DNA of 64,000 bases. Origin: Rhodovulum sp. MB263 (lineage in GTDB: Bacteria > Pseudomonadota > Alphaproteobacteria > Rhodobacterales > Rhodobacteraceae). A program made the position numbers and the translations under genes. The notes beneath the pieces were generated by a model. It was not told the DNA's origin. It did no database searches and saw only the letters and a list, made by a program, of their open reading frames with translations. This document shows positions 55,301-63,618 of the stretch, in pieces (position 1 is the stretch's first letter; each line of letters begins with the position of its first letter). Location: NCBI RefSeq assembly GCF_002073975.1, contig NZ_CP020385.1, positions 124,001 through 188,000 of the forward strand, written 5' to 3'.

Positions 55301-55944
55301 AGCCCTATTTCCCCTTCACCGAGGGCGGACGCCATGTCTCTCCCGCCATTTTCGGACAGTTCTTCGCGCCGGGGGGACGGGCCGACCGCTTCTTCACGAC
55401 CTATCTGCAGCCGCATGTGACGCGCGGCCCCGACGGGCTGGAACCGATCCCGGGCAGCGCCATCGGCGAACGCCTCTCGCCCGATCTGCTGAAGGCCTTC
55501 GACCGGATCGAGGCGATCCGGATGGCCTTCTTCGCCTCGGGCGCCTCCGAGCCGCGGGTCGACATGGCGGTGACCCATATCTCGTCCTCGCCCTCGGTCA
55601 ACTTGGCGGTGCTGGGGATCAATGGCTCCGAGCTGCGGACCCAGCCCGGCTCGACCCCGGGCGAACTCAGCTGGCCGGGCCCCGGATCGGGGGTGTCGCT
55701 GGCGCTGTTCCCGCAGCAATCGGGGCGGCCCAACGGCATCCGCTTCGATGCCGGCCGCTGGGACATCGTGACCTTCCTGCGCACGGGCCGGAGCCGGGTG
55801 AACGGCACCTCGGTCGAGGTCACCCAGGATGTCGGCGGGCGCTCGATCACCTATCGCTTCTCCTTCGATTCGACGACGGTGCCCTTCCTGATGCCCGAGC
55901 TGTCGCAATTCAGCTGTCCGGTCTCGGTCGAGGCGCGGCAATGA
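52306..55944 (+). CDS. tssM: T6SS inner-membrane protein TssM (IcmF)
   Basis: The 1,212-residue protein has two N-terminal membrane helices (about 20-40 and 44-64), a cytoplasmic NTPase-like domain with intact Walker A GPPGAGKTT (129-137) and LIDTAGRYTTQD, a third membrane helix near 443-465, and a large periplasmic part with the ImcF-related pattern (FRGFYFTSG-type LRGFYFTSGTQEGTPIDQVL, SRRVFAPTRY-like RRVFAPTRYQSNA) ending in a DUF1215-like C-terminal domain (LSWPGPGSGVSLALF). It is the main scaffold of the membrane complex with TssL. Confidence 0.95.
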   Translation: MRRALRAVGAAFAAMWRARWMRVLLIVLGLMALGAAIWFGLPMTGSALLASVWFRAGLIALIAGTLGLVYGLGWLRRRRRAEALEDSLMAEPAGDGRVLAERMQEALAKLRRSGGKSALYDLPWYVIIGPPGAGKTTALANSGIGFPGRDGPGSGVEGFGGTRNCDWWFAEEAVLIDTAGRYTTQDSDAEADRASWTSFLQLLKKGRPDQPVNGVILAFSVADMMAASEADLARHAETVRSRLAELHETLKIDVPVYVLFTKADLISGFREYFGSFSQSRRRLVWGTTFQTRDRVARTCELVPAEFDALVARLSDEVSDRMTEEPDGAARIAIFGLPGQMAMLRDTVSDFLRRVFAPTRYQSNAILRGFYFTSGTQEGTPIDQVLGAMAKGGDEAAFQPAFLSGKGRSYFLHDLLKKVIFEERDWVGFDRRAVRRRQILRSAAMGLIAAVTLGGMAGFGYSFWQNASLLAAADADAAAYRDAARNELARTVIDDPDASVVLPELQRLRQMTAGYVDPRRPGLFEGLGLSRHDELHAAADRAYSDGLERMLRPRLILALENSLPQLIAKDDTAAIYRALKVYLLLGGQGGARGAEDDAVVAAYFDEIWRARFSAPGEYRLREELSQHLEAMLDLDGDRRITIGIDPEIVRKARDAIVTLPLADQAYASISDRALTSGLPAFAPAEAIGGQVGRVLATTDGTPLEDLSLPGLYTFEGYWGFFLDELANARSRLKDDRWVLGEAADRVDYDRQLGSLERDLHRRYRQEFDAAWTGLLSRLTMAPMSADPPRYDALAAAASPVDSPLARLVEEVGRQTRLSRLYDQIDAMSPEDAAKAAAGGDLAGNMGDAVFSRIYSRSGVFQRVVLDAVQVRGKSQARAGAVSEDSQRAQVQRISDDFADWHRLLTGKRGARPIDAVLANLAALRENRRNAALAPSPADETLLRQTLSALTMNNSALPPDLGRMLNAVEAEFRSEAQDASLGQIERAMNDEVGAFCREFIEPYFPFTEGGRHVSPAIFGQFFAPGGRADRFFTTYLQPHVTRGPDGLEPIPGSAIGERLSPDLLKAFDRIEAIRMAFFASGASEPRVDMAVTHISSSPSVNLAVLGINGSELRTQPGSTPGELSWPGPGSGVSLALFPQQSGRPNGIRFDAGRWDIVTFLRTGRSRVNGTSVEVTQDVGGRSITYRFSFDSTTVPFLMPELSQFSCPVSVEARQ

Positions 55945-56630
55945 CCGGGGCGGGACGGGCAAGCATCGGGCTTCTGGGCAAGCATCCGGGCTATGGCGAT
56001 TTCCTGCGCGCGGGGCTGTCGGACCGCGTGGCCGACGGGTTGACCGGCTGGATCGATGCCACGCTGGCCGAGCTGCGCGACGAGCTTGGCCGGGACTGGG
56101 AGCCGTTCTGGGACGCGGCGCAGGAGCTGCGCTTCCGGGTCGGGCGTGCGGTTCTGGGCCGGACGCTGGCGGGGGTGCTGCGGCCCTCGCGCGACCGGGT
56201 CGGGCGGCGCTATCCGCTGCTTCTGCTGACCGAGGGTGCCGAGGTGGCGCCGCCGACCGCCGGCGAGGGCGGGCAGGATCTCTGGGAGGCGCTGTCGGAG
56301 CATCTGGACCGGGCAGAGCCGGGGCACGGGGCGCGCGCGCTTCTGCGCGGGCTCGAGCTTGCCATCGAGGCCGAGCCGGCCGAGCGCGCATCCGAAGGCC
56401 CCGTGGTCTGGGCGCATCGGCCCGATGGCGATCTCGGCGCGCTGTTGCGCGCGGCGCGCCCGGTCGAGGCCGAGCGGGCCGCCCTTGTGCGGGCGCAGTT
56501 CTGGACCCCGGGCAATGAGCGCTCTGCCGCGCAATGGCTGGCCGGAACCGGGCTGCCCGAGGCCCGGGCGCTGGCCTGGATGCTGGCGGGGGTGGCCGCC
56601 GATGGCTGCGACACGGGAGAACGGCAATGA
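55941..56630 (+). CDS. tagF: T6SS post-translational repressor TagF
   Basis: The 229-residue protein starts with IGLLGKHPGYGDFLRAGLSD, the defining TagF/ImpM motif, followed by WEPFWDAAQELRFRVGRAVL and RPSRDRVGRRYPLLLL. In systems studied so far TagF blocks T6SS assembly and is linked to the Fha/PpkA control path. It overlaps tssM and the phosphatase gene by four bases each, so tssM-tagF-pppA-ppkA form one coupled set. Confidence 0.94.
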   Translation: MTGAGRASIGLLGKHPGYGDFLRAGLSDRVADGLTGWIDATLAELRDELGRDWEPFWDAAQELRFRVGRAVLGRTLAGVLRPSRDRVGRRYPLLLLTEGAEVAPPTAGEGGQDLWEALSEHLDRAEPGHGARALLRGLELAIEAEPAERASEGPVVWAHRPDGDLGALLRAARPVEAERAALVRAQFWTPGNERSAAQWLAGTGLPEARALAWMLAGVAADGCDTGERQ

Positions 56631-57406
56631 GGCCCGAGGCGCATTGGAACGGCTGGTTCCTGCTCGAGACCGGGATGGCGACCGATGTCGGCTGCCGCCG
56701 CGAGATCAACGAGGACGACATGATCGCCCGGCCCGATCTGGGGCTCTGGGCGGTGGCGGACGGCATGGGCGGGCATGCGGCGGGCGAGTTTGCCAGCCAG
56801 GCCATCGTCGCCGAACTGTCCGGGGCCGGGCTGCCCGTCTCGGCGGTCGATCTGCAGGCCCGCTTCATGGAGCGGCTGATCCGCGCCAATGAGCGCATCC
56901 GCGCCTATTCGGCCGAGCTGGCGGCGGGGCCGATCGGCTCGACCGTGGCGGCGCTGCTGGTCCATGAGGACGGCTATGCCGTGGTCTGGTGCGGTGACAG
57001 CCGGGGCTATCTGCTGCGCGATGGCCATCTGGTGCAGCAAAGCCGCGACCATACCGAGCTGCGCGCGGCGCTGGAGGCGGGGCGGATCACGCCGGAAGAG
57101 GCGAAGACCTGGCCCCGGCGCAATGTCATCACCCGGGCGATCGGGGTCGGGGCGGAACCCGAATGCGACATCGTCTCGGGCAAGATCGCCCCGGGCGATC
57201 AGTTCCTGCTTTGCTCGGACGGGTTGACCGAGCATCTGGACGATGCCGAGATCGCCGATATCCTGCTGGATCTGCCGCCGCAGGCCGCCTGCGACGCGCT
57301 GATCGCCGAGACCGTGGCGCGCGGCGCGCGCGACAATGTCACCGCCGTGGTGCTGGCCTGCCGCAGCGGCGATGACGATGACGAGAAGACGGCACCGCCG
57401 CTATGA
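56627..57406 (+). CDS. pppA: PP2C-family Ser/Thr phosphatase (PppA)
   Basis: This 259-residue protein has all PP2C metal motifs: CRREINEDDMIARPD, LWAVADGMGGHAAGEFAS, VVWCGDSRGYLL, FLLCSDGLTEHL and GARDNVTAVVLA. The start ATG 56627 overlaps the tagF stop. In T6SS regulation PppA reverses the threonine phosphorylation made by PpkA. The C-terminal tail is acidic (GDDDDEKTAPPL) and also contains a short E-K-T-A stretch like the phosphothreonine-type sites nearby. Confidence 0.94.
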   Translation: MRPEAHWNGWFLLETGMATDVGCRREINEDDMIARPDLGLWAVADGMGGHAAGEFASQAIVAELSGAGLPVSAVDLQARFMERLIRANERIRAYSAELAAGPIGSTVAALLVHEDGYAVVWCGDSRGYLLRDGHLVQQSRDHTELRAALEAGRITPEEAKTWPRRNVITRAIGVGAEPECDIVSGKIAPGDQFLLCSDGLTEHLDDAEIADILLDLPPQAACDALIAETVARGARDNVTAVVLACRSGDDDDEKTAPPL

Positions 57407-59415
57407 GCGACCCCGAGGCGCCGCGGAAGGAGGGGCAGGACGATGCCGGCCCCGGGCCAGACCTCACGCGGGTCTCTTGCCCGCCTGCGGCGGCCGGGGA
57501 GGATGCGCCCGGAGACGCAGGCGCGGACGACGAGCGCACCGCCTTCGTGGCGCCGGGCGGGGGCGGCGCGCATGGCGGGGAGGATGTGACCCGCATCTCG
57601 GCCTCCCCTGCGCCGTCCGAAGCAGGTGCAGGCGCCGCGCAAGCCGCGCCCCGCGTGCCGATGCTCTCGGCCGGAACCGTCATCAACAACAATTACCGGA
57701 TCGTGGGGGTGCTCAGCTCGGGCGGCATGGGCTCGGTCTATCGCGGGGTCGAGATCGGCACCGGCGATCCGGTCGCGATCAAGGCGATCCTGCCGGATCT
57801 GGCCGCCGATCCGCGCGCGGGCGCGCTGTTCCGCAGCGAGGCGCGGATGCTGCGCCAGCTCGCCGACGATGCCATCGTGCGCTATTACAACTACGTCCAC
57901 GACCATGCGCTCGACCGCTATTTCCTGGTGATGGAATTCATCGAGGGCATCACGCTTTCGGACCATATGGCGCGCTCGGGGCCGTTGCCGCCGGCCGCAG
58001 CCGAGGCGCTGATCCGCCGGCTTGCCGGGGCGCTGGCCCGGGCCCATGCCTATGGCGTGATCCATCGCGACCTGTCGCCAGACAACGTGATGCTGCCCGG
58101 CGGCGCGGTGGCCGAGGCCCGGCTGATCGATTTCGGCATCGCCCGCTCGGCACGGCTGTCCGAGGACGAGGCGCCCGGCACCTTCGCGGGCAAGCTGAAA
58201 TATGTCGCGCCCGAGCAGCTTGGCCATTTCGGCGGCCATGTCGGCCCCGAGACCGATATCTACGGGCTGGCGCTGTTGCTGGGGGCGGCGCTGTCCGGTC
58301 GTGCGCTGCCGATGGGCAACAGCATCGAGGAGGCGGCCGAGCGCCGCCAGAGGGTGCCCGACCTGTCCGGCGTCTCGCCCGCGCTCCGGCCGCTCTTGAC
58401 CCACATGCTCGAGCCCGACCCGGCCGCGCGCCCGGCCTCGATGGACGAGGTGCTGCGGCTGATCGAGCATCCGCATCTGCTGCCGCCGCGCTATGGCGGC
58501 CCCAGCGCGGCGGTGCCCGGCGGGCTGACCCTGCCGCCGGGGCTGGGCCGGCCGGGAGCCGCGCGCGCGACCCGGGCGGAGCCGCAACCGGAGCCGGCGC
58601 CCGAGCCGCCCCGCGACCGGGCCGCGCTGCGGCTGATCGGCGGGCTCGGGGCGGTGTTCCTGGCGCTTCTGGGCGCGGCTGGCTGGTATGGCTGGAGCGC
58701 CGGGCTGATCGGACCTAGCCAGGGCCCCCAGGCCGGGATCGAGGCCCGGCTGCCGCCGCGCCAGGAGGCCGGCCGGACCGGGTTCCTGGCCGCCTGGGAC
58801 GGCGGGCCCTGCAGCTATCTGACCCGGGTCGAAACCGGGCCGCGTGCCGGTGTGGTCGAGCGCTACGGGCGCGGCGGGGCGGCCGAAGGCAAGGGAAAAG
58901 ACAATGCAGCGCTGGCCGCGGCCTATGAGGCCCGTTTCGGCAGCCGCCCGGCGGTGCTCGAGCGGCCGGTGAGCGAGGCGCAATGCGCCGTGCTCGATTT
59001 CGCCCGCAGCCTTCAGGCCCGGCCCGGCCCGCTGCCGGTCCTGTCGGCCACGCCCGAGCAGGTGGCGAGCGGCGCGGAGGTGCGTGCCGCGGTCGCGGCG
59101 CCGGGTCCGGCGCGGGTCTGGGTGGCGCTGGTCGCGCCCGACGGGGCGGTCTACGACCTGACCGACCGGATCGGGCCGGATGGCAGCCTGCGCTTCGGCC
59201 TGAGCCTGCCCGAGGGCGCCCCCGCCGCGCCGCAGCTCTTGCTGGCGGTGGCCGCGACCCGGCCGCTGGCGGCGGCCGCGACCGCCGCCGACGGCACCCC
59301 CGCCGCGCAGCTTCTGCCGGCCCTGCTGGAGGAAATCGCCGGGCGGGGCGGCGGCGCCGGGGCCGCGCTGGCGCATCTGCAACTGCTGCCGCCGGGTTCG
59401 GCGGAAGACGGGTAG
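57403..59415 (+). CDS. ppkA: T6SS transmembrane Ser/Thr kinase PpkA
   Basis: The 670-residue protein has an acidic N-terminal tail (1-90) with candidate sites Thr46 (DERTAFVAP) and Thr63. The Hanks-type kinase domain is about 98-355: glycine loop SSGGMGSVY, Lys127 in VAIK, HRDLSPDN with Asp223, and IDFG with Asp243, all intact. One membrane helix is near 409-431. The periplasmic C-terminal domain (about 440-650) carries Cys470 and Cys528 and ends in QLLLAVAATRP; it matches the C-terminal domain of the TonB-like protein at 39654-40862. The domain could sense a signal in the periplasm and switch the kinase on. Confidence 0.93.
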   Translation: MSDPEAPRKEGQDDAGPGPDLTRVSCPPAAAGEDAPGDAGADDERTAFVAPGGGGAHGGEDVTRISASPAPSEAGAGAAQAAPRVPMLSAGTVINNNYRIVGVLSSGGMGSVYRGVEIGTGDPVAIKAILPDLAADPRAGALFRSEARMLRQLADDAIVRYYNYVHDHALDRYFLVMEFIEGITLSDHMARSGPLPPAAAEALIRRLAGALARAHAYGVIHRDLSPDNVMLPGGAVAEARLIDFGIARSARLSEDEAPGTFAGKLKYVAPEQLGHFGGHVGPETDIYGLALLLGAALSGRALPMGNSIEEAAERRQRVPDLSGVSPALRPLLTHMLEPDPAARPASMDEVLRLIEHPHLLPPRYGGPSAAVPGGLTLPPGLGRPGAARATRAEPQPEPAPEPPRDRAALRLIGGLGAVFLALLGAAGWYGWSAGLIGPSQGPQAGIEARLPPRQEAGRTGFLAAWDGGPCSYLTRVETGPRAGVVERYGRGGAAEGKGKDNAALAAAYEARFGSRPAVLERPVSEAQCAVLDFARSLQARPGPLPVLSATPEQVASGAEVRAAVAAPGPARVWVALVAPDGAVYDLTDRIGPDGSLRFGLSLPEGAPAAPQLLLAVAATRPLAAAATAADGTPAAQLLPALLEEIAGRGGGAGAALAHLQLLPPGSAEDG

Positions 59416-59539
59416 TTTCCGGATCGCACCGGCAGGATCTCGCCGAGAATCCGGGCCGTGGCGATTGCTGCTGCTTGGAATGCCTCTATGTTGCCGTTGC
59501 GCCGTACTGGCCCGACTGTAACGAGTGAGAACCATGCTG

Positions 59540-59554
59540 TTCGTTTCAAACGAA
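59540..59554. promoter_or_regulatory. Perfect 15-bp palindrome upstream of the effector module
   Basis: TTCGTTT-C-AAACGAA is a perfect inverted repeat 45 bases before the DUF4123 start, in the only sizeable gap (183 bp) between ppkA and the effector module. It is a likely operator, suggesting the module is transcribed and regulated separately. Confidence 0.5.
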
Positions 59555-59598
59555 AACCGGCGGTCCGATGCTGCGGTCTGCCGGTCGGGGGCGGAGCT

Positions 59599-60852
59599 GT
59601 GACACGTCTGTACGCCCCGCTTCTGCTGGCCCGCTATACCGCCCGCGACCGGCTTGCCGCCGAGGTCGGCGGACAGGTCGCGATGCGCGCGCCGGACCAT
59701 CCCGAATTCAGGGCGCATGTCGCCGAGGCGCTGCTCGGGCAGGGCTACCGGATGACAAGTTTCGAGCCGCTCGATCCGCAGAGCCTTCCGCTCGATCCGG
59801 CCCTGAGCCTCCGGCTCGGGCGCGGGCGTCCGGTCTTTCTCGACAGCCCGGCCCCGAGCCGCGAGCGGCCGCAGGCGGCCGGGCTGAGGGCGCTCGATCT
59901 CGCGGAATGCGGCTGGCCTGCGCTGTTCGAGGGGCCGAGCCCGGCCTGGGCGCTGATCGACCCGGTCTGCTGGCCCGATGCGCTGGAACTTGTGCGCGAC
60001 AGCTCGCAGGGCGCGCTTTGCCTTTATGCCACGCCCGATGCCGAGCGGCAGGCCGCCGCGCCCTGGCTGGTGCCGCTGTCGGGCCGCGATCAGGTCAGCC
60101 GCGCGCTGATGGCGCTGGCGCCCGACAGCCATGCCGGGATCTGCTTCCAGAGCCAGGCCGGGGCGATGGCGCTGCGGGCGCATTTCCGGCGTTACACCAT
60201 GGCCTGGCTGCCCGGGCGCGAGGCGGCGCCGCTGTATTTCCGCTTTCACGACCCGCGGGTGCTGTCGGACATGGCCCAGGCGCTGGAGCCCGCGCGTTTC
60301 GCGGGCTTCGCGGCGCCTGTGCAGCGCTTCTTCCTGCCGCTCTCGGCCGAGCTGTCGCTGGCCGCGCATCTGCCGGGCGCCACGGTCGGGCCGCTCGACG
60401 ACCCGGCGACGCTGCAGGGACGGCTGTTGCGGCTGGCGCCGCGCGGGCGGGCGGTGGCGCCGGGCAATCTGCATGTGACCGAGGCCGAATTCGCCCGCTT
60501 CGACCGGCTCAAGCGGCAGCGCACCGCGCAGTCGGTGGCGCGCGGGCTTTACCGCTCGCTCGGGCAGGACAAGGGCCCAGAGGCCTGCCTCGAAGCCGCC
60601 ACCCAGGCAATGCGGCTGGGCGAACTCCACGACATGCCGTCGCGGGCGCAGGTCGGCGCGCTGGCCCGTGCGGTGCTGTTCTTCGGCGTCGATTTCGCGG
60701 AGAGGGACCGCCGGGCCGCAGAGATCCTCGAAGATCGCCGCGCGCTGCCGTTCCAGCGCAAGGACCGGCTGCTGCGCTGGCTGGCGCTGGCGCTTGGCGA
60801 ACGCGGGGGCGCGGGCCTGGCCGCGCCGGCACTCAGGACAGGACAGGGATGA
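59599..60852 (+). CDS. DUF4123 domain T6SS effector adaptor
   Basis: From the GTG at 59599 (GGGCGGAG upstream) the protein has 417 residues. The N-terminal half resembles DUF4123 (Tap/TEC) adaptors: the opening LYAPLLLARYTARDRL, WALIDPVCWPDALEL, and ALYFRFHDPRVLSDMAQALE with a 'F-x-H-D-P-R' core (PLYFRFHDPR). These proteins hand a specific effector to VgrG. The C-terminal third is helical (RTAQSVARGLYRSL, AVLFFGVDFAERDRRAAEIL) and may hold the effector. An upstream in-frame ATG at 59458 lacks a good ribosome site. The effector gene overlaps its stop by four bases. Confidence 0.84.
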   Translation: MTRLYAPLLLARYTARDRLAAEVGGQVAMRAPDHPEFRAHVAEALLGQGYRMTSFEPLDPQSLPLDPALSLRLGRGRPVFLDSPAPSRERPQAAGLRALDLAECGWPALFEGPSPAWALIDPVCWPDALELVRDSSQGALCLYATPDAERQAAAPWLVPLSGRDQVSRALMALAPDSHAGICFQSQAGAMALRAHFRRYTMAWLPGREAAPLYFRFHDPRVLSDMAQALEPARFAGFAAPVQRFFLPLSAELSLAAHLPGATVGPLDDPATLQGRLLRLAPRGRAVAPGNLHVTEAEFARFDRLKRQRTAQSVARGLYRSLGQDKGPEACLEAATQAMRLGELHDMPSRAQVGALARAVLFFGVDFAERDRRAAEILEDRRALPFQRKDRLLRWLALALGERGGAGLAAPALRTGQG

Positions 60853-62600
60853 TGGCGGGAACGACGATGAATGCCGAAGAGGCGCTGCTTTGGGCTTTGG
60901 GCTCCGACATGCCGCAGCCGCCCTTTATGCTGAACACGCTGACCATGAACCCGCCGATGATCGCGGCCGAGACCTCGCCCGGCCATCGCCGGATGCTGCA
61001 GGAGCAGCTCGACCAGGCGGTGGAACAGGCCAACGCGCTGCGCGCGCAGGAAGAGGCCGAGGCCTTCGATCTGGCCAATGGCGGCGCGGCCTGCGACTGC
61101 GCCCCGGGCGAGCCCTGCTGTCTCAGGGAATTCGTGATCGAGGATGCCGCGGATGCCAGCCGCAAGGTGACCTGGCCCGTGCCCGAGAAGGGACCGCGCA
61201 CGCTGTTTCTGACCTGCAAGGACCCTTATGGCGGCCAACCCTCGGCCAAGGCCAGGCTGAAGATCACCAGCAAGGAGGACTGCAAGCAGGGCAAGGCGGG
61301 CGTGCCCTCGCTGCGGCCCTCGAACTTCGCCGACGACAATTCCGTCATTCCCGACAGCGACGAGCGGATCGTCACCACGCCGTTCCAGATGCCCGCGCTG
61401 TCGGGCAAGATCCTGCCGCCAGAGGTGATCACGGCGGTCTATATCATGGGGCTCGCGATCCAGAGCTCGACCTACCGGTCGCAGCGCAACCCGGTGGCCG
61501 CGGCCAATCAATGCGTCGGGGCGGGCTTCGGCGGGCTGACGGTCTGCCCGCTGCCCCATGCCAAGCTCGAGGCCGAGATCGAGGGCAGCGTCGGCATCAA
61601 GATCTTCACGAGCCGCCTGCCGACGCTGTCGGCCAAGCTGACCGGGAAGATCACCGGCGAGGTCGGCAACCAGACCCTGGAATTCGAGAAGACCGGTCAG
61701 GCCGAGGAGAAGCAGGCGCCCCCGACCCGGGCGCAGGAGCGGCAGCAGCAGGGCGAAAGCACTCCGCTGATCTCCTTCATCGAGGATATTCAGGACGCGA
61801 TGAACGGTCTGGCCGGCGAATCGGGTTCGCCGGATGCGCTGCGGGCGCCGCAATCGGATGCCTTCGGCTCGTCGATCGGGATCGAGCTCAGGCTGGGGCT
61901 GAAGATCGGCAATCTCGAACTGAAGGGCAAGGAGGCCTCGCCCGATCTGGCGCTGGCGCTGTCGGGCTGCGAGGTGACCTACGGGCTGTCGGTGACCGGC
62001 AAGATGGACCTGTTGGATCTGTTCCTGTCGCGCTTCCCCAGGGGCCCCGAGATCCGGCGGCGTCTGGCCAATCCGGGCAATGCGGTTTCGGCCAGCGCCG
62101 AGTGCTTCATAAAGGTCGCCGGCGAAGGCGATTTGATCTATGGCATGGGCGATATCGCCAGCCTCACCATCGGCAATGCCGATGACTGGGAGGCCCGCCT
62201 GGAAGAGATCGAGCATACCTTCACCGCGAAGGCCAAGATCACCGGCAAGATCAAGGCTGCCGCCCGTCTCGACGCGGATCTGTGGTTTTTCAAGGCCGAG
62301 GCATCGGCCGGGGCAGAAGTCAGCACCGGCTGGCATTTCGGCGGCCGCGTCATTCGCAGCGCCGATGGCGGCCGCAAGACCGAGCGGCTCTACTATTTCG
62401 AGGGGGTCATACTCAGGGCCTATGCCAAGTTCGAAATGTCGGTGACGGAAGAATCCGAGGACAGCCTTGATCATTTCGGGCAAAGCACCGTCTCTTCGAC
62501 ATCGACCAAGGACAGTGTGACGGCGACGACGAATGCTGCCGAACCAGATGTCGTCGTGGAGCTTATGGAGCCGGAGGGAGAGGAAGATGGATGGAGATGA
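60849..62600 (+). CDS. Candidate T6SS effector of unknown type (583 aa)
   Basis: This protein is encoded directly after the DUF4123 adaptor (ATGA overlap) and just before two exported paralogues, the usual place for a T6SS effector. I do not recognise a catalytic domain. It has a hydrophilic N-terminus with a Cys cluster (CDCAPGEPCC, about 80-89), a long central part rich in alternating hydrophobic residues (LEAEIEGSVGIKIFTSRLP, LSAKLTGKITGEVGNQTLEF, IGIELRLGLKIGNLEL), and a C-terminal region of the same kind (FTAKAKITGKIKAAARLDAD, ASAGAEVSTGWHFGGRV). The many amphipathic beta strands could form a lipid-binding or membrane-acting structure. It has no signal peptide, which fits T6SS export. 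Confidence 0.8.
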   Translation: MMAGTTMNAEEALLWALGSDMPQPPFMLNTLTMNPPMIAAETSPGHRRMLQEQLDQAVEQANALRAQEEAEAFDLANGGAACDCAPGEPCCLREFVIEDAADASRKVTWPVPEKGPRTLFLTCKDPYGGQPSAKARLKITSKEDCKQGKAGVPSLRPSNFADDNSVIPDSDERIVTTPFQMPALSGKILPPEVITAVYIMGLAIQSSTYRSQRNPVAAANQCVGAGFGGLTVCPLPHAKLEAEIEGSVGIKIFTSRLPTLSAKLTGKITGEVGNQTLEFEKTGQAEEKQAPPTRAQERQQQGESTPLISFIEDIQDAMNGLAGESGSPDALRAPQSDAFGSSIGIELRLGLKIGNLELKGKEASPDLALALSGCEVTYGLSVTGKMDLLDLFLSRFPRGPEIRRRLANPGNAVSASAECFIKVAGEGDLIYGMGDIASLTIGNADDWEARLEEIEHTFTAKAKITGKIKAAARLDADLWFFKAEASAGAEVSTGWHFGGRVIRSADGGRKTERLYYFEGVILRAYAKFEMSVTEESEDSLDHFGQSTVSSTSTKDSVTATTNAAEPDVVVELMEPEGEEDGWR

Positions 62601-63618
62601 CACCGGGCCGAACCGGCGACGCTTTCTGGCATCCGCTCTGGGTGCCGCCGCAACGTCCGGCACTCCCGTAATCCTGATGGCGAAGGACAACATGACTTCT
62701 GCACCGCAAAACAATTACACGCTTTCCTGTTTCGCCCGGAACGCGACGGTCGAGCTTTACGTAAACGGCGCTCCGACGGCGCTTCACACCTCGCTCAAGG
62801 ACATGGCCTGGACGTTCTTCGTGCCGGATTTCCTGCGCGATGGCGCGAACCGGATCGACATCGCCTATGAGCCGCTCAATCCCGAGGAGCGCAACTACAC
62901 CCCCAACCCGGATGTCGCGATCCAGGCCGAACTGGCGCAGGGACGGCAGGAGCCTGCCATCCTGTTCAATGCCAGTTACGATATGGACGAGGGCCGGCTC
63001 GCGCCGCGCGAGACGGAGATCTTCAGCGGGATTCCGGTGCGCCGCGATGCGGGCACCATTTCTCGGATCCGTGCCGGGGCCGAAGAGCCCTTCGTGATCC
63101 GGTCCGGCAAGGGCAACGCCACGCGTCCCGAATACACGCGGATCCTCGCCATCGAGTTTCAGGTCGACGATCCGTCGCTGGGCGATGTCGCCTGGGCCGG
63201 AACCGAGCCGCTGACCGATACGCCCGGGATGCGCGATGCGCTCTGGCAGGCTATGGCGCGGCTGCATCGGGCAGTGGAACGAAAGGATCGCGTGGCCTTG
63301 GTAGAGATCGCCCGGCCGTATCTTTCGCGGTTGGCCTACATGCTTGGTAAGCCCGATGCGGACGCGGCGGCGGCAATGATCCTCGACTCCGCGCCATGGG
63401 CGTCGGACAAGGTTGCCAGCCTGCGTCCGCTCCTGTCGCGAGAAGAGGCCAGGGGCGCGGCGCTGCTTTTCGGATCGGACCGGCGGCTTGCCTGTTTTGC
63501 CGATCACCGGGTCACGGCGCTGGATGCCGAGGGCGATTTCCTTGCGGCGCTTCCGCTTTATTTCGCCCGTCAACCAGGCGGCCCGTTCCTCGTCAGTTTC
63601 TCGCGGCACATGAAGTGA
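62587..63618 (+). CDS. Tat-exported protein, candidate immunity protein (paralogue 1)
   Basis: The start at 62587 lies 14 bases inside the effector gene and follows a GGAGGGAGAGG stretch. The 343-residue protein begins with a canonical Tat leader (NRRRFLASALGAAATSG). The mature part has an N-terminal beta-rich domain (NNYTLSCFARNATVELYVNG, LKDMAWTFFVPDFLRDGANR, IAYEPLNPEERNYTPNPDV) and a C-terminal part (RLHRAVERKDRVALVEIARP, LGSDRRLACFADHRV-like FGSDRRLACFADHRV). No family is recognised. Position right after the candidate effector, plus a second copy, suggests a periplasmic immunity protein. Confidence 0.78.
   Translation: MDGDDTGPNRRRFLASALGAAATSGTPVILMAKDNMTSAPQNNYTLSCFARNATVELYVNGAPTALHTSLKDMAWTFFVPDFLRDGANRIDIAYEPLNPEERNYTPNPDVAIQAELAQGRQEPAILFNASYDMDEGRLAPRETEIFSGIPVRRDAGTISRIRAGAEEPFVIRSGKGNATRPEYTRILAIEFQVDDPSLGDVAWAGTEPLTDTPGMRDALWQAMARLHRAVERKDRVALVEIARPYLSRLAYMLGKPDADAAAAMILDSAPWASDKVASLRPLLSREEARGAALLFGSDRRLACFADHRVTALDAEGDFLAALPLYFARQPGGPFLVSFSRHMK

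Noticed and set aside
51925-56898. 1,657-residue open frame opposite tssL, tssM, tagF and pppA
   Set aside because: It is a shadow frame: composition is Arg/Pro/Gln-rich without domains, while four overlapping, recognisable T6SS genes occupy the plus strand.
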